Positions 63,683-64,000 of a stretch of DNA of 64,000 bases are shown in pieces. Each line of letters begins with the position of its first letter. Position 1 is the stretch's first letter. Source of the DNA: Pseudogemmobacter hezensis (GTDB lineage Bacteria; Pseudomonadota; Alphaproteobacteria; Rhodobacterales; Rhodobacteraceae); contig NZ_JABJXT010000010.1 in NCBI RefSeq assembly GCF_013155295.1, forward strand, positions 101,311 through 165,310, written 5' to 3'. The position numbers and the translations under genes are program-made. The notes beneath the pieces were generated by a model. The model searched no databases. It was not told the origin of the DNA and worked only from the letters and a program-made list of their open reading frames with translations.

Positions 63683-64000
63683 CACGCACCCCCTTCCTGA
63701 GAGAGAGCGGAGGGAGGGGTGGCATCCATGCGTATCAAACCGGATTGTTGTGCGTGAGTGGTGGTTTCGTGCGCAACAACGGGGTGGATCGGGGTTTCTT
63801 GCGCTTTCTGCAAAGAACTAACCGGATCAGCGTAGTTCTGGATAGCGCTTGCCGGGGCGCGGCGGTTCCAGGTTGTTGAATCTCACGCGGAACTGAGCCG
63901 GTTTTGTCACCGAGAAGTGAGCCACCTCTGATTATGGATTTTGGTTCAAGCTGGGGTCAAGGTTGGGTGTGTCTCCTTCTTTTTTCTTACTGCAGCTGCT
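63683..64000. other. Right edge; possible IS21-type end
   Basis: No complete gene. On the - strand a short open frame ends in ...PPSALSQEGGA with its stop overlapping the next start (TGATG), possibly a leader peptide. At about 63877-63938, repeated ACTGAGCC/AGTGAGCC elements resemble terminal repeats of IS21-family elements as I remember them. Confidence 0.3.

Overview
The window looks like a chromosomal segment of an alphaproteobacterium, most likely Rhodobacteraceae/Paracoccaceae (Paracoccus-like). The evidence is high GC throughout, GTG starts and 1-8 bp gene overlaps, a separate mrpA-G operon, MetQ/SfnB-type sulfur scavenging, and many ABC uptake and LysR-controlled catabolic operons. Assignments come from reading translated sequence and motifs; no database search was possible.

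Layout. 1-5.7 kb: an iron-type cell-surface signalling unit (ECF sigma factor, FecR-like anti-sigma factor, TonB receptor with STN signalling domain, YncE-like propeller). 5.8-7.4 kb: YaeQ and an arginase-fold protein. 7.6-11.7 kb: exopolysaccharide precursor genes (UDP-glucose dehydrogenase, ManC, family-4 glycosyltransferase). 11.7-18.4 kb: an OxyR-like LysR regulator divergent from a seven-gene Mrp cation/proton antiporter operon. 18.5-23.6 kb: a GST-like protein, then a KdpE/short-KdpD two-component pair divergent from Kup potassium uptake. 23.7-34.7 kb: an amino-sugar import and catabolism locus (NagB, ROK kinase, ABC transporter, ROK repressor, PIG-L deacetylase) with an argininosuccinate-lyase paralogue embedded in it. 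34.7-35.4 kb: decayed ABC permease remnants. 35.4-43.8 kb: methionine/organosulfur scavenging (two MetQ, MetN, MetI, flavin monooxygenase, two SfnB, homocysteine methyltransferase). 43.9-45.9 kb: LysR divergent from an SDR. 46.0-54.6 kb: a seven-gene catabolic operon (flavin reductase, flavin monooxygenase, GST-like isomerase, class I fumarase/mesaconase, aldehyde dehydrogenase, CoA-transferase, CitE-like lyase) with a divergent LysR. 54.7-57.0 kb: an L,D-transpeptidase, the 3' stump of a second one, and a decayed IS5-type element. 57.0-61.9 kb: two dynamin-like GTPases plus a Roadblock/LC7 protein, with a divergent orphan gene. 62.3-64.0 kb: tRNA-Ser(GGA) next to a tyrosine integrase, the left end of an integrated element running out of the window.

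The strongest candidate for an undescribed system is the dynamin/dynamin/Roadblock module at 58.05-61.9 kb. It combines a CrfC/YjdA-like large GTPase, a second short dynamin-type GTPase with a long disordered tail, and a small LC7 protein of the type that regulates GTPases (as MglB does for MglA). An 11-bp inverted repeat overlaps the start codon of the first gene. Two further pathway ideas are a fumarate-releasing lyase in amino-sugar catabolism and a monooxygenase-to-citramalyl-CoA route. Short tandem duplications recur at gene ends, inside a signal peptide and in the dead genes, which suggests that slippage has shaped this chromosome.
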